Shown here in pieces: positions 61,318 through 64,000 of a stretch of 64,000 nucleotides of DNA. The stretch spans positions 73,380,383 to 73,444,382 of the forward strand of contig JAKGHH010000002.1 of NCBI GenBank assembly GCA_022828595.1, given 5' to 3'. This DNA is from Nelumbo lutea. Its lineage: Eukaryota; Streptophyta; Magnoliopsida; Proteales; Nelumbonaceae. Every line of letters begins with the position of its first letter. Within the stretch, counting starts at the first letter, position 1. Under the pieces are notes generated by a model. It did no database searches. It was not told where the DNA came from and was given only the letters and a program-made list of their open reading frames with translations. Both the position numbers and the translations under genes were made by a program.

Positions 61318-62745
61318 GGCCCTGTTAGAACACTTAAAACAAGTACTTATTTAAAGAAGTACTTATTTTAAGACATGAGACCACACATTAAGTGATTTTT
61401 AAGTACTTATGGGTGTTTGGTAAAAAAGAGGGTAAGAAGTACTTATTATTAAAAAACTACTTCTTAAAAAAGTGACATGGATATGGCTTTTTTTTTCAGC
61501 ACTTTTTGAAGAAGTTCTTTTTCATTCGAATGGGACAAACCTGTCCCTGTTTTTTTTCTTTAATGATAAAACTACCCCACACGAGTTTAACATCTTCTTC
61601 TTCCACTCGAAATCCTATAACAACAGGCAACGGCGGCGTTTGGTTGCAGGTCCATCGGCGAATTTGGGTGTTAAAAATCGAGTTAGTATAAACCAGCTTG
61701 AGTCTCCAAATTTTGGGAGAAACGAGCCAACATGACTAGCCAAGAAGGCTGAGCATGCCTGAACTCATCAATGGCCGGCCAATCCAAATTGAAAAAGGCA
61801 CGACAACCATGAACAAATCCTCTCTGCTTACCTTACTATGATTTGCAGGTTTCTTACACTCACTTTCAGATTAAAACCAAAATTGAATGCTAACAATCTT
61901 AGCCTTTCAACTTCTTCAGCTGTTCCAGCAAAAAATCTTGTAAATTTGAAAATCCATAATCAGAGTTTTGCTCATCGTCTTCGATGATCCCACTACAGAA
62001 GTTGATTGACCGGTACAAAAGTCTCGATTATGCTTTTGAATTCCGACCTCTTCACCAACTCAAAGTGAAGAACCATTTTGTGATTCATTCCCATATTCTG
62101 AAAAATACGAGCTCCTAGTTTGTCAGTTTGAAGGTTTTTCTAATTTTGAAGATGCTGAATGACTCCATTCTCAAATCATGAAGAATGGGTTTGTCGATAA
62201 TTTATTCCTATATAATACACTCATTAATCTATATGTTCGAACGAGTAATGTGGCATTGGCCCACCGGTTGTTTGATGAAATGCCAGAGAAAAATGTGGTT
62301 ACGTGGACTTGATTGATATTTGGCTATACCCATCAACACATGCCTGATGAAGCATGTGCTCTTTTGCTCTCGATGAGGTGGAAATGGGAATTCGAGAATT
62401 TTATGAAGGTTATTAATTGGAGGAGTCTTTTTGTTGTCCAATCTATGTTCTGGTGGTTCCGACAGTTCTATTGAAGAAAATGAGAAGGAGAGGGAGAGAT
62501 CTGAGTAATCTATAGTGGAGGGTAAAATTGTCATTTATGTCAATATAAGCACTTATGGGAAAAGCAGCTTACTAAACATCCCCACCCCAATAAGTGCTTA
62601 AAAATATAATAAGTGATTTGAAAAGTGGGTTACCAAACAACCTTAAGTGGTTGTTAAAATAAGTACTTCTAAGAAGTACTTGTGTAAAGAGGAACCATTT
62701 GTTAATCATCAAACAAATACTTCTTTTAACAAGTACTTAATTTTG
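61318..62745 (+). mobile_element. TIR element with AAGTACTT-rich ends carrying a PPR gene fragment
   Basis: The left end region (about 61318-61475) has repeated AAGTACTTATT words and GGGTGTTTGGTAA. The right end region (about 62545-62745) has the inverse set, TTACCAAACAACC, AATAAGTGCTT, AAGAAGTACTT and AACAAGTACTTA. Together they form long imperfect inverted repeats, as in hAT-type elements. Between them is non-transposon DNA including part of a pentatricopeptide-repeat gene. Copia sequence of the same strand and order flanks both sides, so this is an insertion. I could not fix exact ends or a target duplication. Confidence 0.65.
61985..62420 (+). pseudogene. captured PPR-protein gene fragment
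   Basis: One plus frame reads FEGFSNFEDAE, stop, LHSQIMKNGFVDNLFLYNTL, INLYVRTSNVALAHRLFDEM, PEKNVVTWT, stop, LIFGYTHQHMPDEACALL. This is two PPR motifs of the PLS type (LYNTLINLY..A..LFDEMPxxNVVTWTxLIxGYxxxxxxDEA). A Ser-rich stretch before it (about 61862-61960) could be a remnant of an organelle-targeting leader. TGA codons break it at three or more positions. The closest family I recall is the At5g09950-like DYW group, but that is uncertain. Confidence 0.75.
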
Positions 62746-63270
62746 TAAGAGTGGTGATGGCATTGGAAATAATAGGATCTAAAGTCCTAGTCATATAATG
62801 TAAAGCTCCATAATCAATTATCTAAGGATCAGGCTTAGAAACCAAAACATGACAAGTAGTACTTAATTTTGGTAAGAGTGGTGATGACATTGGAAAGAGA
62901 TGATTGATGAAATTTTCCATACTCCTCATGAGTGATAAAATTGAACACCTTGTCCTTACTACCTCTAGAAGCAGATCTCTTTATTGTGGACCACTACAAC
63001 ATGATTTGCCCCATATATAGTAACCACTTCTTATACTGACTCCATTTTTATTTCCACCACAACACCTATTGGAGTATGAATAACACCTTTGGGAGTACCC
63101 ATACTTTTCAATATGAAGATCAATATTTCTTTGAATATGAATAAACACTTTTGGAAGGGAGGAAAACTCACTATTTCCCAGAAGGAGACATAACCCAATA
63201 CTTTTGTTTACCAAGCTAGAATAATAAGGAAAAACATGCTTCATTAGTAACACTAGTTGATATCTACTAT
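62735..63270 (-). mobile_element. Ty1/copia gag-protease fragment
   Basis: On the minus strand IIDYGALHYMT corresponds to the copia protease motif (IIDSGASDHMT) with Ser changed to Tyr and Asp to Tyr or His. Before it are FPMSSPLLPKLST and a cysteine-containing segment where the zinc knuckle would be. A 40-bp block, AGTACTTAATTTTGGTAAG..CATTGGAAA, is present twice (about 62731 and 62860). Confidence 0.6.
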
Positions 63271-63360
63271 TTTAGTTCCAATCATGAAAAAAAAAAAAAA
63301 GCTGAAAACCTAGTTCACCACTTACTTGAACCAAATATAATCACTATGTACGAAAATCAC

Positions 63361-63442
63361 ACTATATACATCAACTACAACACACACATAAACTATTCAC
63401 TACTATATACATCAACTACAACACACACATAAACTATTCACT
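63361..63442. repeat. 41-bp perfect tandem duplication
   Basis: ACTATATACATCAACTACAA..TATTCACT occurs twice in a row (63361-63401 and 63402-63442) without differences. It is non-coding. Confidence 0.93.
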
Positions 63443-63568
63443 ATATCATCTCATAAGGAAAACAACAAACCCCTCTTTGGATTGTTGCTTAGAAGGCATC
63501 TAGAAAACCACTAACACCACACAAATTGGAACAACTTAAGGCATTGAAACCTCTATTCCCTAAGGCTA

Positions 63569-63667
63569 TGTTTGGTTTGAAGGAAAAAGTAGGGAAAGGT
63601 AAGGAAACCTTTTCAAAGTTTGTATAGGTTTCCTTACCTTTCCCTACTTTTTCCTTCAAACCAAACA
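63569..63667. mobile_element. foldback element with perfect 42-bp arms
   Basis: Arm 63569-63610 starts TGTTTGGTTTGAAGG and is the exact reverse complement of 63626-63667. The spacer is 15 bp. It can form a very stable hairpin. A one-arm relative lies at 3861-3912 inside the LINE. The termini resemble TGTTTGG-type MITEs. Confidence 0.9.
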
Positions 63668-63796
63668 CAGGAGTCATTTTTACTTCATTCACTCTATTGA
63701 GAGAGATCTTAGTTGAAAACAATAAAATAGAGTGCTCGAGATGAATTAATCAACTAACTAGGCTTAGATACCAAGTAGTTTTACTTGTAACTTTTC

Positions 63797-63882
63797 ATAA
63801 AAATAAATAAATAAATAAAGTAAGGAAGAAGAGAAATACAATTAGGGAGGATGAGGAGGAAGAGGAAGAAGAAGAAGAATTG
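63797..63882. repeat. (AAAT)n and GAA/GAG-rich simple sequence
   Basis: An ATAA run (63800-63819) and a purine stretch, GAGGATGAGGAGGAAGAGGAAGAAG (first 20 bases from about 63848), are low-complexity tracts. Confidence 0.8.
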
Positions 63883-63905
63883 GACTAACTTATGCTAACA
63901 GTTTT

Positions 63906-64000
63906 TCAACTAAAATGTTGCCAAATGTTTTACTTACAATTGGACCAACGCGGTGCTCATAAAACCAACATTAAAAACATTTGGCAACAATTAAGTGTTG
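63906..64000. repeat. inverted repeat at the window edge
   Basis: CAACTAAAATGTTGCCAAATG at the left is mirrored by AAAACATTTGGCAAC and ..AGTGTTG at the right. The core TGTTGCCAAATGTTTT pairs fully. It may be a small MITE or the end of a larger one cut by the window. Confidence 0.6.

Noticed and set aside
63361..63442. Short direct repeats as a possible CRISPR array
   Set aside because: Only two identical adjacent 41-bp units without spacers, in a plant genome.

Overview
This is nuclear DNA from a flowering plant; the species cannot be told from the sequence. It holds two intact, intron-rich host genes and one tRNA gene. The rest is mostly decayed transposable elements: LTR retrotransposons of both superfamilies, LINEs, a SINE relic, hAT elements, MITEs and foldbacks. 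There are no operons and no CRISPR array.

Layout. A tRNA-Arg(CCU) gene lies on the minus strand (20-92). About 150 bp away, and divergent from it, is a nine-exon plus-strand gene (245-5990). Its 324-residue product reads as a plant SKA3-like spindle/kinetochore protein. Intron 7 of that gene (2.8 kb) holds an RTE-type LINE fragment and a GC-rich inverted-repeat element with a long polypyrimidine run. From 8320 to 16900 is a decayed Ty3/gypsy element of the Tat/Retand type. Its 5' LTR is truncated and its reverse transcriptase is deleted. It also carries a 32-bp minisatellite and an antisense, intron-containing extra ORF. From 16901 to 20300 are AT-rich DNA and MITE-like repeats.

The largest gene occupies 20867-46700 on the minus strand. 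I could place 32 coding exons that join in phase into a 1115-residue UBP12/UBP13-type (USP7-like) deubiquitinase with all three catalytic residues. Its introns, above all the 8.6-kb intron 15, contain LINE remnants, three copies of one interspersed repeat, nested hAT MITEs, a tRNA-derived SINE relic and local tandem duplications. It converges on the SKA3-like gene.

From 46.9 kb to the end I see no host gene. This part holds a Ty1/copia pol fragment split by a hAT MITE with a perfect 8-bp target duplication, a cluster of diverged repeats, an AT-rich block, and a copia gag fragment. It continues with a 3.7-kb hAT element carrying a broken transposase and a duplicated end. Beyond that is a second copia fragment, invaded by an element with AAGTACTT-rich ends that carries a piece of a PPR gene, and then a perfect 42-bp foldback.

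I found no convincing new biological system. The best leads are the captured PPR fragment, the gypsy element's antisense spliced ORF, and the stop-codon pattern of that element, which matches decay at methylated cytosines. Exons were placed by eye from splice sites, phase and family similarity; there is no transcript support.
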